A stretch of DNA of 10,512 nucleotides from Chitinophagaceae bacterium UBA3961. Lineage in GTDB: Bacteria; Bacteroidota; Bacteroidia; Chitinophagales; Chitinophagaceae. Within the stretch, counting starts at the first letter, position 1; every line of letters starts with the position of its first letter. Shown here piece by piece: positions 1 to 6,097 of this stretch. The stretch is from positions 1 to 10,512 of the forward strand of contig DGDD01000242.1 of NCBI GenBank assembly GCA_002385265.1, in the 5' to 3' direction. The notes under the pieces are model-generated. The model did no database searches. It was not told where the DNA came from and saw nothing but the letters and a program-made list of their open reading frames with translations. Made by a program: the position numbers and the translations under genes.

Positions 1-873
1 GATGTGAACAGTTTGCAAGTAGAAACAGACTTCACCGATCGGAACCAATTCTACTCAGTGAAAGGCTCTCCCGCCAGTCAACAATTACATGATTTTGTTT
101 TTGAATACAGCAATAGAAGCACCAAGATCAATAAAGCCTACTATTATATTGACAGTTTAAAAAAGTTGAGTGCTACTGATAGTCTCGTAATTGTTGCCAC
201 TACTGAAAAAAACAAATTGATTGATGGCTTAAATAATTATTATAAGAAATTTATAGATCAAGCCGTTGCAGGACCGGTTGTTTCATTCGCTTTGGCCAGA
301 GCCGCACAATCGTTGAGTTCAACAGAATACGATGAATTGTTGAATAAATCGCTCGCGAAATATCCTACGGATGTTTCTCTGGCAAGTATCAAGCAAGAAT
401 ACGATAAGTTCAAAAAGGCGAATGCTGAAATGGAGGCTCGAAGAAAGGCTAATAGTTGGGTTGGTAAGAAAGCGCCTGAGCTAAGTTTACCCGATGTGAA
501 TGGAAAGAATATCTCTGTTTCCAGCTTCAAAGGCAAATTTGTGTTGGTTGATTTTTGGGCGAGTTGGTGTGGTCCTTGCAGAGAAGAGAACCCGAATGTT
601 GTGGCTGCCTACCAACAGTTTAAAGACAAGAACTTTACGATCCTCGGAGTATCGCTCGATAAAACAAAAGAAGATTGGATTGGAGCCATTCAAAAAGATC
701 ATTTGAATTGGACTCAGATCAGTGATCTTGCTTACTGGAACAGTGCTGCTGTTGCAGCTTTTAAATTCGAAGGGATACCGTTCAACGTGTTGATTGCTCC
801 TGATGGAACTGTTATTGGAGAAGGGTTAAGAGGAGAGGAGCTAACGAAAAAACTTCAAGAGGTATTGAAATAA
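1..873 (+). CDS. TlpA/ResA-like thiol-disulfide oxidoreductase, 5' end outside window
   Basis: The frame is open from base 1, so the GTG at nt 4 is probably an internal Val and the true start lies upstream. Numbering from that GTG, residues ~152-289 form a thioredoxin-like (AhpC/TSA-Redoxin) domain. It begins at GKKAPELSLPDVNGK, has the active-site motif WCGPC with Cys189 and Cys192 (nt 568-579), and the expected cis-Pro at Pro259 (GIPFNVLI). Residues ~1-30 (ending VKGSPASQQLHDF) resemble the end of a DUF4369 domain, and ~31-150 is a charged helical linker. This DUF4369-linker-TlpA layout is common in Bacteroidota envelope proteins of roughly 350-380 aa, so perhaps 70-90 residues including a signal peptide are missing. 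The expected role is periplasmic disulfide reduction or redox maintenance, with an unknown partner. The family call is firm; substrate and full length are not determined here. Confidence 0.9.
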   Translation, partial: DVNSLQVETDFTDRNQFYSVKGSPASQQLHDFVFEYSNRSTKINKAYYYIDSLKKLSATDSLVIVATTEKNKLIDGLNNYYKKFIDQAVAGPVVSFALARAAQSLSSTEYDELLNKSLAKYPTDVSLASIKQEYDKFKKANAEMEARRKANSWVGKKAPELSLPDVNGKNISVSSFKGKFVLVDFWASWCGPCREENPNVVAAYQQFKDKNFTILGVSLDKTKEDWIGAIQKDHLNWTQISDLAYWNSAAVAAFKFEGIPFNVLIAPDGTVIGEGLRGEELTKKLQEVLK

Positions 874-906
874 AAAAAGGCCGCAATTTTTAGTTGCGGC
901 CTTTTT
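874..906. terminator. Bidirectional intrinsic terminator shared by the tlpA-like gene and alaS
   Basis: A perfect 13-bp stem (nt 874-886 with 894-906) encloses a 7-nt loop. The stem has a GC core (ggccgc/gcggcc) flanked by A5 on the left and T5 on the right, so it reads as a stem plus U-tract from both strands. It begins directly after the stop codon ending at 873 and ends 2 nt before the alaS stop codon at 909-911. One hairpin can therefore end both convergent transcripts. Confidence 0.9.
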
Positions 907-908
907 CT

Positions 909-3533
909 TTATAACTGTTGTTTTATAAGCTCAATCAGTTTTGGCAGATTGCTGGCGTCTTGTCCGCCTGCAGTTGCCAAATTCTTCTGGCCACCGCCAC
1001 CACCTTTTACAATGGGTGCTACCAATTCTTTGATCCATTTGCCTGCATCGAATTGTTTCGCTGCTACAACGGTGTCGGCAATTCCGATAGCTACAGCGGG
1101 TTTGCCTCCAATGTTTGCAGCCAATACAATCACATAGTCATTCAAGTTGTTTTTCATATCGAAGCAAAGTTTCTTCAATGCATCGGCACTGCTTACTTCT
1201 ACAATATCTCCAATAAAGGTGATGCCATTGATGATCTCGTCTTTTTTCAACAACTCATTTCTGATTCCCACCAACATGCGGTTTTCAAGATGTTCCAGTT
1301 TTTTCTTTAGATCTGCACTTTCTTGCTGAACTGCCTCAATAGCTTTTACCAAGTCTTTTGGATTCTTGAATTGTTCCTTGATTGTTTTAAGTTGCTTGAG
1401 TTCGTCTTGAACGAAATCGGCAGCTGCTTTTCCGCTTACCGCTTCTACACGACGAACACCGGCTGCAACGGCCGCTTCTGAAGTGATTTTAAAGAATCCT
1501 AATTCACCGGTGCGCCCTACATGGGTTCCACCGCAGAGTTCAACAGAATAATTCGGATCCATGATCACTACTCGAACCACATCGCCGTACTTCTCTCCAA
1601 ACAAGGCCATAGCGCCTAATTTCAGCGCTTCTTCTTTGGGAAGCTCTTTGATTACCACCGGAACATTTTCACGAATCTTATTGTTTACAATGGCTTCTAT
1701 TTGCGCAATCTCTTCATCGGTAACTTTTGCAATATGAGAGAAGTCGAATCTTAAATAATGCTCATTCACCAATGAACCTTTTTGTGCCACATGGGTGCCT
1801 AGTATATTTCGTAGTGCTGCGTGGAGCAAATGGGTTACTGAGTGGTGCACAGTAGTTTTTGCTCTCAGATCTGAGTTAACAGTTGCTTTTACGGTTGTAG
1901 GAATCTCATCGGGTAATTGTTCGGTGAATTGAATGATCAAATCATTTTCTTTCTTGGTGTCAATTACCTCTACTGTATTGCCATCAAAATCGATCCAACC
2001 TCTATCGCCAACTTGACCACCGCTTTCTGCATAGAACGGTGTTTCTTTCAAAACAACTTGATATCCTTCTTTCCCTTTCGCTTTCACTTTGCGGTAGCGA
2101 AGTACTTCAGTGGTTGATTCTAATTCAGTATAGCCAACGAACTTTACCGGTCCATTCTCGCTTAAAACAACCCAATCTTCTGCATCTACTTTGGAAGCCG
2201 CTTTCGCTCTGTCTTTTTGCTTTTGCATCTCCGCTTTGAAAGCTTCTTCATCAACTTTCAACCCTTGCTCACTCGCAATTAGGGTGGTTAAGTCAACCGG
2301 GAATCCATAGGTATCATACAATTCAAACACTTCTTTACCGGGAATTACAGAACCTTGATTGTCTTTGATCAATGTATCAATACGCTTCAATCCTTTGTCA
2401 ATCGTTCTTAAGAAATCTTCTTCTTCTTTATGAACTACTTTCGTTACAAAGTCGATTTGTTGTTGCAATTCGGGAAACACATATTCGAATTGCTTCGCCA
2501 AACCCGGCATGAGTTGATGCAACAAAGGTTGTTGATAATCGAGGTAAGTATAATAATAACGTACGGCTCTTCTCAGAATTCTGCGGATCACATAACCTGC
2601 ACCAGTATTCGAAGGGAGTTGACCGTCGGCAATTGTGAAAGCGATGGCACGAATATGGTCTGCCAAAACTCTGAAAGCAACTGCTTCTTTAGTGTCGGAG
2701 CCGTCGTATTTTTTTCCGGTAATATCCGCCACTTTTGAAATGGTTCCACTAAATATATCAGTATCGTAGTTCGAACTCTTGCCTTGTAAAACACGCACCA
2801 AACGCTCCAATCCCATACCAGTATCTACGTGAGTAGCAGGCAAGGGTTCCAATGATCTGTCTTTCTTACGATTGAATTGAATGAATACGTTGTTCCAAAT
2901 TTCAATTACTTGGGGATGGTCTTTGTTTACTAAATCACGACCGGGTATCAATGCTCTTTCACTATCCGGACGACAATCCACGTGAATTTCAGTACAAGGC
3001 CCACAAGGTCCTGTTTCCCCCATTTCCCAGAAATTATCTTTTTTATTACCGAATACAATGTGGTCTTCTGCAATCAACTCTTTCCATTTTGCCAAAGCGA
3101 TGGTAGAGGCCGGAATGTTTTCACTGGCATCGCCTTCGAAAACGGTAGCATATAATCGATCTTTTGGAATTTTATAAACTTCAGTGAGTAATTCCCAGCT
3201 CCATTCAATGGCTTCTTTTTTGAAGTAGTCGCCGAAGCTCCAGTTACCCAACATTTCAAACATCGTATGGTGATAGGTATCTACCCCCACTTCTTCTAAG
3301 TCGTTGTGCTTTCCGCTAACGCGCAAGCATTTTTGAGTATCGGCCACTCTTTTCCAAGGGGCTGTTTTGTTACCGAGGAAATAATCTTTGAATTGATTCA
3401 TCCCTGCATTGGTGAAAAGGAGGGTAGGGTCGTTCTTGAGCACGATGGGTGCAGAAGGAACAATTTCATGCCCTTTCGAACGAAAAAAATCTAAAAATGC
3501 CTGTCTTATCTCAGCAGCAGTCATATGCGTCAT
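909..3533 (-). CDS. alaS: Alanyl-tRNA synthetase
   Basis: Class II synthetase that charges tRNA-Ala in the cytoplasm and hydrolyses mischarged Ser/Gly-tRNA-Ala. The 874 aa match the usual length (E. coli ~876). The N-terminal catalytic domain starts AAEIRQAFLDFFRSKGH and contains DPTLLFTNAGMNQFKDYFLG (residues 35-54), the motif 2 region around RVADTQKCLRVSGKHNDLEE (62-81) and motif 3 THVDTGMGLERL (234-245). The editing domain has complete zinc ligands: H564-x3-H568 (HSVTH) and C667-x3-H671 (CGGTH). A coiled coil (~705-760) leads to the C-Ala domain with the Gly-rich KGGGGGQKNLATAGGQ stretch (843-858). Two Met codons compete as start: nt 3533 (MTHMTAAEIR) and nt 3524 (MTAAEIR). Homologues normally begin shortly before AAEIRQ, so 3524 is slightly favoured; no Shine-Dalgarno decides it. 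The gene is intact. Confidence 0.98.
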   Translation of the reverse strand: MTHMTAAEIRQAFLDFFRSKGHEIVPSAPIVLKNDPTLLFTNAGMNQFKDYFLGNKTAPWKRVADTQKCLRVSGKHNDLEEVGVDTYHHTMFEMLGNWSFGDYFKKEAIEWSWELLTEVYKIPKDRLYATVFEGDASENIPASTIALAKWKELIAEDHIVFGNKKDNFWEMGETGPCGPCTEIHVDCRPDSERALIPGRDLVNKDHPQVIEIWNNVFIQFNRKKDRSLEPLPATHVDTGMGLERLVRVLQGKSSNYDTDIFSGTISKVADITGKKYDGSDTKEAVAFRVLADHIRAIAFTIADGQLPSNTGAGYVIRRILRRAVRYYYTYLDYQQPLLHQLMPGLAKQFEYVFPELQQQIDFVTKVVHKEEEDFLRTIDKGLKRIDTLIKDNQGSVIPGKEVFELYDTYGFPVDLTTLIASEQGLKVDEEAFKAEMQKQKDRAKAASKVDAEDWVVLSENGPVKFVGYTELESTTEVLRYRKVKAKGKEGYQVVLKETPFYAESGGQVGDRGWIDFDGNTVEVIDTKKENDLIIQFTEQLPDEIPTTVKATVNSDLRAKTTVHHSVTHLLHAALRNILGTHVAQKGSLVNEHYLRFDFSHIAKVTDEEIAQIEAIVNNKIRENVPVVIKELPKEEALKLGAMALFGEKYGDVVRVVIMDPNYSVELCGGTHVGRTGELGFFKITSEAAVAAGVRRVEAVSGKAAADFVQDELKQLKTIKEQFKNPKDLVKAIEAVQQESADLKKKLEHLENRMLVGIRNELLKKDEIINGITFIGDIVEVSSADALKKLCFDMKNNLNDYVIVLAANIGGKPAVAIGIADTVVAAKQFDAGKWIKELVAPIVKGGGGGQKNLATAGGQDASNLPKLIELIKQQL

Positions 3534-3610
3534 CTGACCAAGTTTTTATAAATTACAGAGTATCTGTGTTTTCGGAACAATCTTTGTGCTCTATTGCCGC
3601 CTCAAGTGGC

Positions 3611-3618
3611 TATCTTTG
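3611..3618 (+). promoter_or_regulatory. Candidate M23 gene -7 box (TATCTTTG)
   Basis: TATCTTTG matches the Bacteroidota TAnnTTTG -7 consensus. A TTTG at 3583-3586 could be the -33 element, although its 24-nt spacer is longer than the usual ~19-23. The start site would fall near nt 3625, giving a ~70-nt leader before the ATG at 3698. Confidence 0.5.
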
Positions 3619-3637
3619 TAGAACCTGAAGCGGTGTG

Positions 3638-3645
3638 CAAAGGTA
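3638..3645 (-). promoter_or_regulatory. Candidate alaS -7 box (TACCTTTG)
   Basis: Read on the minus strand this is TACCTTTG, an exact match to the Bacteroidota -7 consensus TAnnTTTG. It lies about 105-115 nt upstream of the alaS start. No clear TTTG -33 element is found at the usual ~19-nt spacing, so the call rests on one box. Transcription would begin near nt 3632 and run left. Confidence 0.5.
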
Positions 3646-3697
3646 AATAAAGTTCAACTAGTTAAGTCGGAAATGCCCCGAAGAGCGAGACTGAAGT

Positions 3698-4669
3698 ATG
3701 AAAAAAGTCAAATATTTCTATAACACCAATACGCTACGGTATGAAAAGCTGGAAACCCCACTTCGGGTAACCCTTTTGCGTGTTATAGGTTTTATTTCAG
3801 CCTCTTTGGTAACCAGTTTGATCATTGCCTGGTTGTTGTTCCGCAATTTCCCTTCTGCCAAAGAAGAAATTCTCAGAACCGAGAACGATAAACTGAAGCA
3901 GCAGTTCTTGGTTTTGGACGAAAAAACGCGCCAATTGAATCAGAAAATGATGGAATTGGAAAAGCGCGATAATGAAGTGTATCGTACCATTTTCGAAGCC
4001 ACCCCTATTCCCGATAGTGTGCGATTAAAGGAAATGGAGCAGCAAAAGGAAATCGACTTAGTTATGAGTTTGACTTCCAATCAGTTAGAGAATTCTGTGA
4101 CAGGTACTATCAATCGATTGGCACTTCGAATGGCTTACCAAGACAAAAGCTTCAATGAAATCTCCGGATTTTTAAAGAATAAGGAAAAATTATTGGCCGC
4201 TACCCCTGCTATTCAACCTGTAAGCAATGCCGATTTGAAAAGGGTAGCTTCCGGTTATGGATATCGCATTGACCCGGTGTATAAAACAGTGAAATTCCAT
4301 GCCGGGCTTGATTTTACCGCTCCTCAAGGAACTCCCATTTACGCTACTGCGAATGGTGTTGTTAAAGTAGCGGGTAATATTGGAAATGGATACGGCAACC
4401 ACGTAGTACTCAACCACGGATATGGCTATGAAACCCTTTACGGACATATGTATCGCCTAAAAGTGAAAGGAGGCCAAGTGGTGCGACGAGGCGAAATCAT
4501 TGGTTGGGTTGGGAGTACCGGAAAATCAACCGGTCCGCACTGCCATTATGAGGTTCATAAAAACGGCCGCCCCCTCGATCCCGTTTACTTCTTCTACAAC
4601 GATCTATCTCCCGAGCAATTCAACCGCTTGCTGAAAATGGCCGCTTCCGCGAACCAAAGCTTTGATTAA
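3698..4669 (+). CDS. Membrane-anchored M23 family (LytM) zinc endopeptidase
   Basis: The 323-aa protein has a short basic cytoplasmic tail, one membrane segment at about residues 25-48 (VIGFISASLVTSLIIAWLLF), and a charged coiled coil at ~52-92. A helical linker (~93-180) is followed by a C-terminal LytM/M23 domain (~184-297). The zinc and catalytic residues are all present: H201-x3-D205 (HAGLD), H250 (LYGHM) and H281-x-H283 (HCH). It should therefore be an active peptidoglycan endopeptidase, or less likely a hydrolase activator, tethered in the inner membrane with its catalytic domain in the periplasm, working in wall growth or division. The layout resembles MepM-type enzymes, but no LysM domain is visible. 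The ATG at 3698 gives a natural start directly ahead of the basic tail. It is divergent from alaS and probably monocistronic; the next gene begins 354 nt later. The specific cross-link cut is not known. Confidence 0.93.
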   Translation: MKKVKYFYNTNTLRYEKLETPLRVTLLRVIGFISASLVTSLIIAWLLFRNFPSAKEEILRTENDKLKQQFLVLDEKTRQLNQKMMELEKRDNEVYRTIFEATPIPDSVRLKEMEQQKEIDLVMSLTSNQLENSVTGTINRLALRMAYQDKSFNEISGFLKNKEKLLAATPAIQPVSNADLKRVASGYGYRIDPVYKTVKFHAGLDFTAPQGTPIYATANGVVKVAGNIGNGYGNHVVLNHGYGYETLYGHMYRLKVKGGQVVRRGEIIGWVGSTGKSTGPHCHYEVHKNGRPLDPVYFFYNDLSPEQFNRLLKMAASANQSFD

Positions 4670-4701
4670 TTAATAATGAAGAATTAATAATTAATAATGA
4701 A
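4668..4701. repeat. AT-only direct repeat at the end of the M23 gene
   Basis: The 13-mer aattaataatgaa occurs at 4668-4680 and again at 4689-4701, exactly 21 bp apart, with further attaata echoes between them. The first copy includes the last bases of the M23 stop codon. This is short AT-rich intergenic repeat DNA; no protein role is evident. Confidence 0.75.
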
Positions 4702-4769
4702 AGGCCCTCCGGTATTGGGTTTTGCCGGAATTGAATGATGATTGTGGTGCGTGTTTATCTTAGTTTTAC

Positions 4770-4805
4770 CGCAATGGACGCAACGACCACAAAGAATTCG
4801 CAAAG
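4770..4805. repeat. Degenerate CGCAAAG repeat module
   Basis: Four related heptamers occur in a row: cgcaatg (4770-4776), cgcaacg (4779-4785), cacaaag (4788-4794) and cgcaaag (4799-4805), with start-to-start spacing of 9, 9 and 11 nt. Such CGCAAAG/CTTTGCG strings are, to my knowledge, a recurrent intergenic motif in Bacteroidota and some other genomes; that is recollection, not a search result. Confidence 0.6.
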
Positions 4806-4852
4806 TCTTCTTCCCCTCGTCTTTTCTCCCTCCCCCTGCACCTGTTCTTTCT

Positions 4853-4908
4853 CTGTATTTCCTCGCTTCCACTTATCCTCGTTTCCTCGCTTCCTCGCAT
4901 CCTCGCTA
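4853..4908. repeat. 8-bp tandem repeat, unit CCTCGCTT
   Basis: With period 8 from nt 4861 the units read CCTCGCTT, CCACTTAT, CCTCGTTT, CCTCGCTT, CCTCGCAT, CCTCGCTA. A decayed unit (ctgtattt) lies just before, at 4853-4860. CCTCG recurs at 4861, 4877, 4885, 4893 and 4901. The array sits in a longer pyrimidine-rich strand (about 4806-4940). Copies are imperfect, so this looks like an ageing microsatellite or dispersed repeat rather than a fresh slippage tract. Confidence 0.8.
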
Positions 4909-4991
4909 CTTCTCTCCTCCCTTCCTTCTGTCACACTTCTGTTAAAATTCCCTATTTCAAAAGCTAACCAAAACGTTACTTGTAGGAAGTT

Positions 4992-5019
4992 TAGCCTTGG
5001 AACTGTAATTTTACAGTTC
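4992..5019 (+). promoter_or_regulatory. Weak -7 box and perfect palindrome upstream of the AraC gene
   Basis: TAGCCTTG (4992-4999) is one mismatch from TAnnTTTG and would place the transcript start near nt 5006. Overlapping that point is a perfect inverted repeat with 9-bp arms, gaactgtaa (5000-5008) and ttacagttc (5011-5019), separated by TT. It ends 4 nt before the ATG at 5024. It could be an operator (for example for autoregulation) or, if transcribed, a small hairpin near the start codon. The palindrome is seen directly; the promoter and function are inferred. Confidence 0.5.
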
Positions 5020-5023
5020 AATT

Positions 5024-5965
5024 ATGCAACAGTTTCACGAAATATGGTCGCTTTCGAATCAACAGCCTGTAATGCAGGAAGATCTGCAGTTGTTGCAAGA
5101 GAAAGAACAACATATCCCCGGATCGGTGCAGTATCAAATAAAAAGATACCGCAAACAACCGCAATGGAATGTTGATGATACCGGCATGATTGTGTACCAC
5201 TACAAAAAAGACGAACCCAAACAACAATACCTCGAACTCCGTTTCTGTGTATCGGGGAATGTATACTGTCGCCAAAAAGAAGTGGAGTGCGATATGTGTA
5301 AATTCAATGCTTCCAGATCTTGTGCAGAGCGAGTAGATAGTTTGGATATTGTTAGCTTCCGTTTCTATCCTGTTCATTTATCGCAATTTGTAAAGCCGGG
5401 TAAATTGAAGAGTCAGTTGGTTGACGACTTGCTTAGCTTCAATTATGCGTCTGAGTTTACAAAGGTTTTGTCTATTTGCGGTAGAACAAGAATGGTATTA
5501 GAGTCTTTACTGAATCATACCTATACCGATACTTTGGAAAACATCTTCATCAATGCGCAAACGCAAATGTTATTATTGTACAGCATGGAATGTATGCTGG
5601 GCGATAAAGATGTAGAACAGTTTCAGTGTAAGTTTTTAGCGAATGAAGCTGATCGCGAAAAGATCATTAAAGCGAGAGAAATCCTTTTGCAACATATTGG
5701 TGAGCCTCTCACTATCAAAGAATTGAGCAGAAAAGTAGCCATCAATGAATGTTACTTGAAGAAAGGTTTCAAAGAATTGTTTGGTACTACAATTTTCGAC
5801 TTCTATCAAAGTCAGCGCATGGAGCATGCTCGTTACCTCCTTTATGAAAAAGGATTAAGCGTAACAGAAGTGTCTATGATGTTGGGCTATTCTTCTATTT
5901 CTCACTTCTCTACTGCTTTTAAAAAGCATACAGGCTTGAAGCCCTGTGAGTTACTGTTACATTAA
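5024..5965 (+). CDS. AraC-family transcriptional regulator (PchR-like), probable iron-uptake activator
   Basis: The 313-aa protein has a C-terminal AraC/XylS DNA-binding domain at ~212-311. The first helix-turn-helix is LTIKELSRKVAINECYLKKGF (229-249). The second is SVTEVSMMLGYSSISHFSTAF (279-299), followed by KKHTGLKPCELL, a close match to the family signature. The N-terminal ~200 residues show no sugar-binding cupin signature that I can recognise. They contain an unusual cysteine run: C75-x6-C82-x6-C89-x2-C92-x7-C100. The order regulator then TonB-dependent receptor on the same strand matches PchR-type siderophore regulators, which activate the adjacent receptor when the ferric siderophore is bound. 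Here the next gene is a FecA-like receptor starting 132 nt downstream. The ATG at 5024 gives a sensible N-terminus; no Shine-Dalgarno is visible. The family is certain; the ligand is unknown and the iron link is inferred from context. Confidence 0.92.
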   Translation: MQQFHEIWSLSNQQPVMQEDLQLLQEKEQHIPGSVQYQIKRYRKQPQWNVDDTGMIVYHYKKDEPKQQYLELRFCVSGNVYCRQKEVECDMCKFNASRSCAERVDSLDIVSFRFYPVHLSQFVKPGKLKSQLVDDLLSFNYASEFTKVLSICGRTRMVLESLLNHTYTDTLENIFINAQTQMLLLYSMECMLGDKDVEQFQCKFLANEADREKIIKAREILLQHIGEPLTIKELSRKVAINECYLKKGFKELFGTTIFDFYQSQRMEHARYLLYEKGLSVTEVSMMLGYSSISHFSTAFKKHTGLKPCELLLH

Positions 5966-6007
5966 TCAGTGGAAAAACAGTTTTGTCATGCTACTGTCAG
6001 ATTCATT

Positions 6008-6045
6008 TTCCTGATAGCGTAAACCTCGTTTCCGATTGCGTAAGC
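6008..6045 (+). promoter_or_regulatory. Candidate AraC-type operator: 17-bp direct repeats spaced 21 bp
   Basis: Half-sites at 6008-6024 (ttcctgatagcgtaaac) and 6029-6045 (tttccgattgcgtaagc) match at 13 of 17 positions with a shared core GAT-GCGTAA. A 4-bp gap puts them two helical turns apart on one DNA face. This is the geometry of araI1-araI2 in E. coli. The downstream half-site covers the position where a -33 element would lie relative to the candidate -7 box at 6066. The likely binder is the AraC-family protein encoded just upstream. The repeat is seen; the binding is inferred. Confidence 0.6.
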
Positions 6046-6065
6046 GAAGTGAAATCGTTCTGATT

Positions 6066-6073
6066 CACCTTTG
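6066..6073 (+). promoter_or_regulatory. Candidate -7 box of the receptor gene (CACCTTTG)
   Basis: CACCTTTG differs from TAnnTTTG only in its first base. It would start transcription near nt 6080, 18 nt before the ATG at 6098. At the expected -33 position (about 6043-6046) the sequence is agcg, with no TTTG. This fits a weak promoter that depends on an activator bound at 6008-6045. Confidence 0.4.
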
Positions 6074-6097
6074 CGTAGCTTAATCAAAATTAATTTC

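Larger units (their letters stand above)
4670..5023. other. 354-nt gene-free intergenic region composed of repeat modules
   Basis: No credible gene is seen. In order it holds the AT-rich direct repeat (to 4701), a short imperfect inverted repeat tccgg/ccgga (about 4706-4730), a CGCAAAG-type module (4770-4805), a strongly pyrimidine-rich strand (about 4806-4940) containing an 8-bp tandem repeat, and the putative promoter and palindrome of the AraC gene. The open frames crossing it (4735-5175 on plus, 4755-5021 on minus) encode low-complexity peptides rich in Ser/Phe/Leu/Pro or Arg/Glu/Gly and reflect the repeat composition only. Confidence 0.8.

Noticed and set aside
949..2738. Several plus-strand open frames opposite alaS
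   Set aside because: They are antisense shadows of a fully intact alaS; none has a recognisable domain.
4735..5175. 146-codon plus-strand open frame (and an 88-codon minus-strand frame at 4755-5021)
   Set aside because: They run through repeat DNA, give low-complexity peptides, and the plus-strand frame overlaps the start of the well-supported AraC gene in another frame.
5971..6000. Possible terminator after the AraC gene (aaaac/gtttt)
   Set aside because: The arms are only 5 bp with a 1-nt loop and no GC core, so no stable hairpin forms; read-through into the receptor gene cannot be excluded.
6071..6097. TTG-initiated N-terminal extension of the receptor
   Set aside because: It would place nine residues before an otherwise canonical signal peptide that starts at the ATG at 6098.
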